From assembly GCA_900551335.1 (NCBI GenBank), contig URVO01000030.1:1-10234 (forward strand): a stretch of DNA of 10,234 nt, given 5' to 3'. Positions 1 to 5,711 of the stretch are shown piece after piece. Position 1 is the first letter of the stretch. Every line of letters begins with the position of its first letter. Below the pieces are notes generated by a model. It worked only from the letters and a program-made list of their open reading frames with translations. It was not told where the DNA came from and did no database searches. The DNA is from an uncultured Phascolarctobacterium sp. (lineage in GTDB: Bacteria; Bacillota; Negativicutes; Acidaminococcales; Acidaminococcaceae). A program made the translations under genes and the position numbers.

Positions 1-449
1 GAATTCCGGAGCTGCGTGCCAGAACTCGTACTATGGCAGAGGATGCGCAGACCAAGGTGCGTGCGATTGACAAGAAGGATATCGTGGGCGAGCTGCTTGA
101 TCTGGAGCTGAACAAAATCGGCATTTCTACGCTGAAGATTACGCAGGATATGGTGCTGGAGCGCACAGGCATTGCGAGAGGCTATTATCTTTTCGCGATG
201 GCGAATACGCTGGCGCTGGCCGTAGTGGATGCGGAATATGCTCTGACTGCCGTAGGCAATGTAAAATATAAGATGCCCGTCAATGCAGGTGCTACTTTGG
301 TGGCGCGTGCTGTGGTTACTCACCGCCGCATGGACAGATTTTATATTTTTGTTTCAGTGAAAAATAACAACGAAGAAGTCTTCCGGGCCAAGTATATTAT
401 TGTGTCCCTAGATGAACGAACGAAGCATGAAAGGGAGCAGGAAGCATGA
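1..449 (+). CDS. fapR: FapR, malonyl-CoA-responsive fatty acid regulator (5' partial)
   Basis: Transcriptional repressor of fatty acid and phospholipid synthesis genes; in this family malonyl-CoA binds the C-terminal hot-dog domain and releases the protein from DNA. The frame is open from the first full codon at position 3 and reads IPELRARTRTMAEDAQ, matching the FapR linker that follows the DNA-binding helix-turn-helix. The ATG at 33 is therefore internal and is not the start. About 148 residues are visible, against roughly 190 for the family, so about 40 N-terminal residues holding the HTH lie upstream of the window. The visible part includes the segment ITQDMVLERTGIARGYYLFA and the hot-dog domain (KYKMPVNAGATLVARAVV). 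The stop overlaps the plsX start as ATGA, which suggests translational coupling. FapR operators would be expected upstream of the gene and cannot be seen. Identity is confident from family knowledge plus context. Confidence 0.9.
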   Translation, partial: IPELRARTRTMAEDAQTKVRAIDKKDIVGELLDLELNKIGISTLKITQDMVLERTGIARGYYLFAMANTLALAVVDAEYALTAVGNVKYKMPVNAGATLVARAVVTHRRMDRFYIFVSVKNNNEEVFRAKYIIVSLDERTKHEREQEA

Positions 450-1456
450 AAATCGCCGTAGATGTTATGGGGACTGATTACGGTCCTAAGGAGCTTGTTT
501 TAGGCGCAGTCAATGCTGTGAAGGAATATGGCTGCGAAACTGTTTTGGTTGGCGATGAAAAGATAATCCGTGAGCTGCTCGTAAAGTACGGTGCAGACAA
601 GAATCCAAAGATTACTATTCATCATGCCAGTGAGGTAATTGCGATGGACGAGCACCCTGCTATTGCAGTAAAGTCCAAAAAGGATGCTTCTATCGTAGTT
701 GCAGCAAGATTATTGCGAAACAAGGAATGTGATGCCCTTGTTTCCTCCGGCAGCACTGGTGCTGCTGTTGCCTCAGCGCTTTTTTGCGTAGGCCGCATCA
801 AGGGTGTGGAACGACCGGCAATCGCAACGCCGATTCCCAGCCTGAAGGGCACTACCGTTGTTTTAGATAGTGGCGCTAAGGTAGACGCCAAACCTGAGCA
901 CATGGTACAAAGTGCAGTCATGGGTACGGTGTACGCAGAAAAAATTTTAAAAATTTCTCAGCCGAAGGTAGGACTTTTGAACATCGGTGAAGAAGAAACT
1001 AAGGGTAACGAGCAGGCGCTGGCAACTTACCCGCTGCTGAAGCAGGAGCCGACGATTAACTTCATCGGTAACGTCGAGGGACGCGACATCAACAAGGGTA
1101 ACGTAGATGTGGTTGTCTGCGACGGCTTTGTCGGCAACGTTGTGCTGAAGTTTGGCGAAGGTCTGGCAAAGGCGATTATGACGCTGATGAAGGACGCGAT
1201 TATGAACGGCGGCCTGCTTGCTAAGCTGGGCGGACTTTTAATCAAGCCCGCATTAAAGGGACTCAAGAAGCGTCTTGACCCGGCAGAATATGGCGGTGCA
1301 TTGCTTTTAGGCATCCGCGCTCCGTTTATCATCTGTCACGGCAGCTCGAAGGCGAAGGCCATCACTAATGCGATTCACGTAGCTATGGACTTTGCCGAGC
1401 AGGATGTAGTTAGTATCATCAAAACGAAGATTGCTGAATCAAGTGAAAAGAAATGA
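446..1456 (+). CDS. plsX: PlsX, phosphate acyltransferase
   Basis: Makes acyl-phosphate from acyl-ACP and phosphate; PlsY then uses acyl-phosphate to acylate glycerol-3-phosphate. It is the entry to phospholipid synthesis and acts as a peripheral membrane enzyme. At 336 residues it has the usual family length. The N-terminus VDVMGTDYGPKE is the PlsX signature (usually DxMGGDxGP; the second G is T here). VSSGSTGA (about 99-106), NIGEEETKGNE and the segment VVVCDGFVGNVVLKFGEG are further PlsX blocks. The ATG sits inside the fapR stop codon and has a GGGAG at 433-437, 8 bases upstream, so the start is secure. fabH follows 12 bases later. Its codon choice (more TTA, GCA and GCG) differs from the GCT-rich fabH/D/G/F genes, suggesting lower expression. 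Confidence 0.95.
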   Translation: MKIAVDVMGTDYGPKELVLGAVNAVKEYGCETVLVGDEKIIRELLVKYGADKNPKITIHHASEVIAMDEHPAIAVKSKKDASIVVAARLLRNKECDALVSSGSTGAAVASALFCVGRIKGVERPAIATPIPSLKGTTVVLDSGAKVDAKPEHMVQSAVMGTVYAEKILKISQPKVGLLNIGEEETKGNEQALATYPLLKQEPTINFIGNVEGRDINKGNVDVVVCDGFVGNVVLKFGEGLAKAIMTLMKDAIMNGGLLAKLGGLLIKPALKGLKKRLDPAEYGGALLLGIRAPFIICHGSSKAKAITNAIHVAMDFAEQDVVSIIKTKIAESSEKK

Positions 1457-1468
1457 GGAAATAGATAA

Positions 1469-2458
1469 ATGACAAGATCTGTTGGTATTTTAGGTGTGGG
1501 ACATTATGTTCCTGAAAAAATTATCACTAATGCAGACATGGAAAAAATCGTAGAGACCAGTGACCAGTGGATTACTGAGCGTACCGGTATCAAACAGCGT
1601 CATATCGCTGCTCCTGAGGAAGCAACCTCTGATCTGGCATATAACGCTGCTATGGAAGCGCTGAAGGACGCTGGCGTAGCTCCTGAAGAGCTGGACCTCG
1701 TTATCGTAGGTACTGCTTCCAGCGATTACATTTTCCCGTCTACCGCGTGCCTGGTACAGGCTCGCCTGGGTGCAAAAAATGCAGCTGCTTTCGACCTGGC
1801 TGCTGGCTGCAGCGGCTTTGTTTACAGCCTGGCAGTAGCAAGCCAGATGGTTAAGAGCGGCCTTTATAACAAAATCCTGATTATCGGTGCAGAAACCCTG
1901 TCCCGCATCATGAACTGGACTGACCGCAACACCTGCGTGCTTTTCGGTGACGGCGCTGGTGCTGCTGTAATCGGTGAGGTTGAGGACGGCTATGGTGTGC
2001 TGGGCATCGACATGGGTGCTGACGGCAATGGCGGCCAATATCTGCTGCAGCCTGCAGGCGGCAGCCGCAACCCGGCTAGCGAAGAAACTGTGGCGCAAAA
2101 TGATCACACCATTCATATGAACGGCCAGGAGGTTTTCAAATTCGCTATCCAGATCATGGGCAAAACTGCGAAACGTGCGCTGGCTAATGCCAACATGAAG
2201 CCGGAGGAGCTGGATATGCTGTTCCCGCATCAGGCTAACTACCGCATCATCACCTCCGCTGCTAAGCGTCTGAAGATGCCTATGGAGAAGGTTTGGGTGA
2301 ACGTAGACAAATACGCTAACACCTCCGCTGCATCTATTCCTATCGCTCTGTGCGAAGCACAGAAGGCCGGCGTGCTGAAGAAGGGTGACAATATTATCCT
2401 CGACGGCTTTGGCGCTGGCTTGACCTGGGCTGCCATTGTCCTGAAATGGAGCAAGTAA
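1469..2458 (+). CDS. fabH: FabH, 3-oxoacyl-ACP synthase III
   Basis: Starts fatty acid synthesis by condensing an acyl-CoA (acetyl-CoA or a branched primer) with malonyl-ACP in the cytosol. At 329 residues it is typical of the family. The catalytic triad can be read directly: Cys114 in DLAAGCSGFVYS, His254 in LFPHQANYRI and Asn284 in KYANTSAASIP. The N-terminal block SDQWITERTGIKQRH and the end GFGAGLTWAAIVLKWSK are also characteristic. An AGGAA at 1456-1460, overlapping the plsX stop, supports the ATG. Primer preference cannot be decided from the sequence. The 23 bases coding for the last AAIVLKW and part of the next codon recur almost exactly upstream of fabK at 4713-4735. Confidence 0.97.
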   Translation: MTRSVGILGVGHYVPEKIITNADMEKIVETSDQWITERTGIKQRHIAAPEEATSDLAYNAAMEALKDAGVAPEELDLVIVGTASSDYIFPSTACLVQARLGAKNAAAFDLAAGCSGFVYSLAVASQMVKSGLYNKILIIGAETLSRIMNWTDRNTCVLFGDGAGAAVIGEVEDGYGVLGIDMGADGNGGQYLLQPAGGSRNPASEETVAQNDHTIHMNGQEVFKFAIQIMGKTAKRALANANMKPEELDMLFPHQANYRIITSAAKRLKMPMEKVWVNVDKYANTSAASIPIALCEAQKAGVLKKGDNIILDGFGAGLTWAAIVLKWSK

Positions 2459-2460
2459 TA

Positions 2461-2496
2461 GGCAAACAATAAGCATCCATCTGCTTCTTGTTTACC
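2461..2496 (+). other. Intercistronic hairpin between fabH and fabD
   Basis: GGCAAACAA (2461-2469) pairs with TTGTTTACC (2488-2496) with one C/A mismatch. Inside it AAGCA (2471-2475) pairs with TGCTT (2482-2486) around the loop TCCATC. It begins two bases after the fabH stop. There is no clean U-tract after the full stem, although the inner stem alone is followed by CTTGTTT, so weak termination, mRNA 3' end protection or an RNase III site are all possible. The rest of the gap to fabD (2497-2553) is AT-rich; I see no convincing promoter in it. Confidence 0.55.
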
Positions 2497-2553
2497 TTAG
2501 ATAGATTAGTTGTAAATTTTAATTGTAACTTCGAAAGTGAGGTAAATTACACT

Positions 2554-3495
2554 ATGAGCAAGATTGCATTCGTATTCCCCGGCCAAGGTTCTCAAACCGT
2601 TGGCATGTGCAAAGCATTCTATGATGAATATCCTGTTGTAAAACAAATTTTTGAAGAGGCAGATGATGCTCTTGGCTACTCCATCAGCAAAATGTGCTTC
2701 GAAGGCCCTGCTGAAGACCTGAAGCTGACTGCTAACACTCAGCCGGCAATCCTGACTGCCAGCACTGCTTGTGCAGCAGTATTGAAGGAGCATGGCCTGA
2801 GCTGCGATATCGCTGCCGGCCACAGCTTGGGCGAATACAGCGCTCTGGTAAACACCGGTGCTCTGAAATTTGCTGATGCTGTACGCATTGTTAACAAACG
2901 CGGCCAGTTCATGCAAGAGGCTGTTCCTGTAGGCGAAGGCAGCATGGCTGCTATTCTCGGTCTGGACAGCGACAAAATCGTAGAAATCTGCCGCAGCGTT
3001 GAAGCTGAATCCGGCGAAGCAGTGCAGGCTGTAAACTTCAACTGCCCTGGCCAGGTTGTTATCGCTGGTGCAGTTAACCCTGTAAATAAAGCTATCGAGG
3101 CTCTGAAGGCTGCTGGTGCAAAACGCGCTGTGCTGCTGCCCGTAAGTGCTCCTTTCCACAGCACTCTGATGCAGCCGGCTGCTGACCGTCTGGCAGAGGT
3201 TCTGGCTCCGATTGAAATTAAAGACATCACCATCCCTGTTGTTGCTAACGTAACTGCTCAAGAGGTTACCAGCGGCGAAGAAATCAAAAAGCTGCTCGTT
3301 AAACAAGCTGCTATGCCTGTTCTCTGGGAAACCAGCGTACGCAACATGGTTGCCGGCGGCGTAGACACCTTCGTAGAGGTTGGCCCGGGCAAGGTTCTGA
3401 CCGGCTTCACCAAGAAGATTGCTAAAGGCATGACCGCTCTCAATGTAGAAGACGCGGAAAGCCTGGAGAAAACTCTCGCTGCTCTTGGAAAATAA
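2554..3495 (+). CDS. fabD: FabD, malonyl-CoA:ACP transacylase
   Basis: Transfers malonate from malonyl-CoA to the ACP phosphopantetheine arm, supplying the extender unit for FabH and FabF. I chose the ATG at 2554 (313 residues): it follows GTGAGGT at 2537-2543 and gives the canonical N-terminus MSKIAFVFPGQGSQ. A TTG 66 bases further upstream would also keep the frame open but lies inside the preceding hairpin and adds residues unlike the family. Visible motifs are the oxyanion GQGSQ (Gln11), nucleophile Ser91 in GHSLGEYSA, malonate-binding Arg116 in RGQFMQ, catalytic His202 in SAPFHSTLM, and the late block VEVGPGKVLTGF. It is strongly biased to GCT for Ala and CTG for Leu, like fabH, fabG and fabF. 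It lies 95 bases after fabH and 137 before fabG. Confidence 0.96.
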   Translation: MSKIAFVFPGQGSQTVGMCKAFYDEYPVVKQIFEEADDALGYSISKMCFEGPAEDLKLTANTQPAILTASTACAAVLKEHGLSCDIAAGHSLGEYSALVNTGALKFADAVRIVNKRGQFMQEAVPVGEGSMAAILGLDSDKIVEICRSVEAESGEAVQAVNFNCPGQVVIAGAVNPVNKAIEALKAAGAKRAVLLPVSAPFHSTLMQPAADRLAEVLAPIEIKDITIPVVANVTAQEVTSGEEIKKLLVKQAAMPVLWETSVRNMVAGGVDTFVEVGPGKVLTGFTKKIAKGMTALNVEDAESLEKTLAALGK

Positions 3496-3510
3496 TTTTT
3501 AATATAAGCA

Positions 3511-3609
3511 AAATGATTAGAGTGCGTCAGATGCGAAAAAATGCGACGACGGCGTACACCTAGTACTCCTAGGAGCATTTTTGAAGCAGATGATGTGCTA
3601 TAATCATTT
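3511..3609 (-). repeat. Hairpin repeat, copy 1 (between fabD and fabG)
   Basis: A nested palindromic element fills most of the fabD-fabG gap. The outer arms AAATGATTA (3511-3519) and TAATCATTT (3601-3609) are perfectly complementary. Inside them come AGATGCGA (3529-3536), the inner stem AAAAATGC (3537-3544) with GCATTTTT (3575-3582), an apex GTAC-ACCTA-GTAC (3554-3566), and GAAGCAGATG (3583-3592). The stretch between inner stem and apex is unpaired (GACGACGGC on one side, TCCTAGGA on the other). Read on the minus strand, the order CATCTGCTTC - stem - GTAC apex - stem - TCGCATCT is the same as in the copy at 8630-8707, while most stem bases differ. I do not recognise it as a named family. Confidence 0.7.
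3596..3604 (+). promoter_or_regulatory. Candidate internal extended -10 promoter for fabG onwards
   Basis: TGCTATAAT gives a perfect -10 hexamer (TATAAT, 3599-3604) with the TG extension one base upstream. The matching -35 position (about 3576-3581, CATTTT) is poor, so this would be an extended -10 type promoter. Transcription would start near 3611, about 20 bases before the fabG start. The -10 overlaps the right outer arm of the hairpin repeat. Confidence 0.45.
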
Positions 3610-3632
3610 CGTGAATTTGAAAGGAATAAGTT

Positions 3633-4376
3633 ATGAAACTTGAAGGTAAGAAAGCTCTCGTAACCGGCGCATCCCGCGGCATCGGCCGTGCTATCGCACT
3701 GGCTCTGGCTGCTGAAGGCGCTGACGTTGTTGTAAACTACGCTGGTAGCGAGGCTGCTGCTAAGGAGGTTGCTGCTGAAATCGAGGCTATGGGCCGCAAG
3801 GCTTTCGTAGTACAGGCAGACATTTCTTCCAACGAAGCTGCAACTGCTATGGTTGACACTGTAGTCAAGGAGTTTGGTCGCATTGATATCCTCGTGAACA
3901 ACGCTGGTATCACCCGCGACGGCCTGTTGATGCGCATGAAGGAGGAGGACTGGGACGCTGTTCTCACCACCAACCTGAAGGGCGTATTCAACTGCACCAA
4001 GGCTGCTGTAAAATACATGATGAAGCAAAAGGCTGGCAAAATTGTCAGCATCAGCTCTGTCGTTGGCCTGATGGGCAACGCAGGCCAGGCTAACTATGCT
4101 GCTGCTAAGGCTGGCGTAATTGGCTTTACCAAATCCGTAGCTAAGGAGGTTGCTGCACGTGGCATCAACGTCAATGCTGTAGCTCCTGGCTTTATTCAAA
4201 CTGATATGACCAGTGTACTCTCCGACAAGGTTGTTGAAGGTATGCTGAACTCTATACCCTTACACAAACTGGGTGAAACTGCCGATATTGCCAAGGCTGT
4301 TGTCTTCCTCGTGAGTGATGACGCCAATTATATTACCGGACAGACTTTACATGTCGACGGTGGTATGGTAATGTAA
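3633..4376 (+). CDS. fabG: FabG, 3-oxoacyl-ACP reductase
   Basis: NADPH-dependent short-chain dehydrogenase that reduces 3-oxoacyl-ACP to (R)-3-hydroxyacyl-ACP in every elongation cycle. At 247 residues it has the normal length. The Rossmann cofactor loop TGASRGIG is at 11-18, NNAG at 89-92, and the catalytic set is Asn114, Ser142 (SISSVVG), Tyr155 and Lys159 (NYAAAKAG). The C-terminal [12 protein letters not shown] is typical of FabG. AAAGGAA at 3620-3626 lies 6 bases before the ATG. The 5' gap holds the hairpin repeat and a candidate promoter, so fabG may start a sub-operon that can be transcribed separately from fapR-plsX-fabH-fabD. Between its stop and acpP a weak hairpin is possible (GGGCCT at 4381-4386 with AGGC and GCCC at 4393-4402). 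Confidence 0.97.
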   Translation: MKLEGKKALVTGASRGIGRAIALALAAEGADVVVNYAGSEAAAKEVAAEIEAMGRKAFVVQADISSNEAATAMVDTVVKEFGRIDILVNNAGITRDGLLMRMKEEDWDAVLTTNLKGVFNCTKAAVKYMMKQKAGKIVSISSVVGLMGNAGQANYAAAKAGVIGFTKSVAKEVAARGINVNAVAPGFIQTDMTSVLSDKVVEGMLNSIPLHKLGETADIAKAVVFLVSDDANYITGQTLHVDGGMVM

Positions 4377-4433
4377 TAGGGGGCCTGTTTTTAGGCAAGC
4401 CCAAAACTTATCATTGGAAGGAGGTGAATCGTA

Positions 4434-4664
4434 ATGAGCACTTTCGAAAAAGTAAGAGACATCACTGTTGAACAACTGAGCGTTGATGCTGACGACGTTA
4501 AGATGGAATCCGCTTTCATCGATGACCTCGGCGCTGACTCCCTCGACATCGTTGAACTGATCATGGCTTTCGAAGAGGAATTCGGCGTTGAAATTCCTGA
4601 CGAAAAAGCTGAAAAAATCCGCACTGTAGCTGACGCAGTTAAGCTGCTGGATGAAGAAAAATAA
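4434..4664 (+). CDS. acpP: Acyl carrier protein
   Basis: Small acidic carrier that holds the growing acyl chain on a 4'-phosphopantetheine arm and shuttles it among the Fab enzymes and PlsX. It has 76 residues, exactly in the family range, and is rich in Asp and Glu. The attachment serine is Ser36 in the signature [11 protein letters not shown], followed by the recognition helix region [11 protein letters not shown]. It has the best ribosome binding site in the window, AAGGAGGTGA at 4418-4427 with a 6-base spacer, in keeping with the very high ACP level cells need. The gap to fabK contains competing RNA helices (4671-4710), so transcripts could be cut or partly stopped after acpP. Confidence 0.97.
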   Translation: MSTFEKVRDITVEQLSVDADDVKMESAFIDDLGADSLDIVELIMAFEEEFGVEIPDEKAEKIRTVADAVKLLDEEK

Positions 4665-4670
4665 TGCTTT

Positions 4671-4710
4671 ACCGGCTTATGTTTAGGGGACCGTGCCGGT
4701 CCCCTGGCAC
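4671..4710 (+). other. Mutually exclusive hairpins after acpP (possible attenuator or processing site)
   Basis: Three helices compete for the same bases. ACCGGC (4671-4676) can pair with GCCGGT (4695-4700). GGGGACC (4686-4692) can pair with GGTCCCC (4698-4704) around loop GTGCC. That loop GTGCC (4693-4697) can instead pair with GGCAC (4706-4710). The 7-bp GC-rich stem is strong, but no U-tract follows, so it is not a standard intrinsic terminator. Partial termination, RNase cleavage or mRNA stabilisation of the acpP message are options. Confidence 0.4.
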
Positions 4711-4712
4711 AA

Positions 4713-4735
4713 GCTGCTATAGTCCTGAAATGGGG
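4713..4735 (+). pseudogene. Possible remnant of a fabH 3' end
   Basis: These 23 bases match the end of fabH (2429-2451) at 20 positions, with 12 identical in a row (GTCCTGAAATGG). Read in frame they give A-A-I-V-L-K-W, the same seven residues that precede the last two of FabH here. Two of the three differences are silent; the third falls in the codon after Trp. A CCTGG also precedes both copies, with a 5-base insertion here. It could be a leftover of duplication or gene conversion, or a coincidence helped by biased codon use. It ends in the G-run that serves as the fabK ribosome binding site. Confidence 0.35.
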
Positions 4736-4740
4736 GATAT

Positions 4741-5694
4741 TTGTTGAAACTACCAGTGCTTAAAATCGGTAAGCTTGTTGCAGAAGTACCGATTGTTCAA
4801 GGAGGCATGGCTATCAGGCTGTCTACAGCCCGACTGGCAGCTGCTGTAGCTAAGGAAGGCGGTGTTGGTCTTATTGCCGCATCTGGTATGAGCTTTGAGG
4901 AGCTTCGTACTGAAATCCGTCTGGCACGTAAGCTGACCGGTGGCAAAGGCATCATTGGTATCAATGCTATGTTTGCTGCAAGAGAATTTTTAGGCCTTAT
5001 CACTACTGCCGCACAAGAAAAAATAGACGTAATCGTAGCCGGCGCCGGTTTTTCAAGAGATATTTTTGCCGTCGGACGCAAATATGGCGTAGAGGTTGTG
5101 CCTATTGTTTCTTCTGTTAAGCTGGCTAAGATTTCCGAAAAGCTTGGTGCATCTGCAATTGTTGTAGAGGGCACGGAGGCTGGCGGTCATCTTGGAACCC
5201 AGCAATCTATTAAAGAGATACTTCCGGAGATTGTTAAATCCGTTAATATACCTGTTATTGCTGCCGGCGGTGCAGTTTGCGGCGAGGATGTCGCAGAGCT
5301 GATAAAGCTGGGCGCGAGCGGTGTGCAGATGGGCAGCAGATTTGCTGCCAGCGAGGAATCCAACGGCGCACCTGCTTTAAAAGAATTTTATTTAAAAATG
5401 ACTAAAGAAGATGTTGTGCAGATCGACAGTCCTGTCGGCTATAAGGGCCGCGCTATCCGCAATCCCTTTGCACAGTTGTCTTTAGAAAATAGAGCTCCCA
5501 AACCCACTACCTGTGATTTGTGCCTGAAGCACTGCACGCACAGCTTCTGCATCATCAGAGCGCTGACACGTGCACAGCAGGGTGATGTGGAAACCGGCCT
5601 GGTCTTCACCGGTGCCAATATGTGGAAGATTAAAGAAATCCTGCCTGTAAAAGAAATTTTCAGGCGCATAAAAGAAGAAGTTGCAAAAATTTAA
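4741..5694 (+). CDS. fabK: FabK-type flavin enoyl-ACP reductase (nitronate monooxygenase superfamily)
   Basis: Likely the enoyl-ACP reductase that closes each elongation cycle: an FMN-dependent TIM barrel using NAD(P)H. It has 317 residues. Visible blocks are IVQGGM (18-23), VEGTEAGGHLG with the conserved His150 of FabK/NMO enzymes, the phosphate-binding AAGGAVCGED and MGSRFAASEES. The C-terminal part carries a cysteine cluster C258-x2-C261-x3-C265-x4-C270 (CDLCLKHCTHSFC), which I do not recall in pneumococcal FabK but associate with some clostridial-type homologues. Two consecutive TTG codons (4741, 4744) are the only plausible starts after the in-frame stop at 4726; the GGGGGA at 4732-4737 fits 4744 slightly better. 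The FabK assignment over nitronate monooxygenase rests mainly on its position between acpP and fabF and the absence of another enoyl reductase here. Confidence 0.82.
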   Translation: MLKLPVLKIGKLVAEVPIVQGGMAIRLSTARLAAAVAKEGGVGLIAASGMSFEELRTEIRLARKLTGGKGIIGINAMFAAREFLGLITTAAQEKIDVIVAGAGFSRDIFAVGRKYGVEVVPIVSSVKLAKISEKLGASAIVVEGTEAGGHLGTQQSIKEILPEIVKSVNIPVIAAGGAVCGEDVAELIKLGASGVQMGSRFAASEESNGAPALKEFYLKMTKEDVVQIDSPVGYKGRAIRNPFAQLSLENRAPKPTTCDLCLKHCTHSFCIIRALTRAQQGDVETGLVFTGANMWKIKEILPVKEIFRRIKEEVAKI

Positions 5695-5711
5695 GTACGA
5701 GGTGAACTATT

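Noticed and set aside
33..35. ATG at 33 as the fapR start
   Set aside because: The frame is open upstream and encodes the FapR-typical IPELRAR, so the true start lies before the window.
1490..2476. Minus-strand frame of 328 codons opposite fabH
   Set aside because: Antisense shadow of a gene with an intact catalytic triad; the translation looks random.
2478..2487. CATCTGCTTC after fabH as a third copy of the repeat
   Set aside because: Only this one box is shared. The GTAC apex and TCGCATCT are missing and the bases are explained by a separate hairpin.
2488..2516. Promoter TTGTTT ... TGTAAA between fabH and fabD
   Set aside because: The -10 is poor, the -35 is within a hairpin and the region is simply AT-rich.
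2488..2553. N-terminal extension of FabD from a TTG at 2488
   Set aside because: The extra 22 residues are unlike the family, the TTG lies in a hairpin, and the ATG at 2554 has a good ribosome binding site and the canonical MSKIAFVFPGQGSQ.
3554..3574. FapR-operator-like CCTAGTACTCCTAGG in the fabD-fabG gap
   Set aside because: It belongs to the apex of the hairpin repeat. The same GTAC apex occurs in copy 2, far from fab genes, and the match to the FapR box is poor.
3529..3592. Target-site duplication (AGATG/CAGATG on both sides of the hairpin core), suggesting a transposed unit
   Set aside because: The same flanking sequence appears in copy 2 at an unrelated place, so it is part of the element and not a duplicated target.
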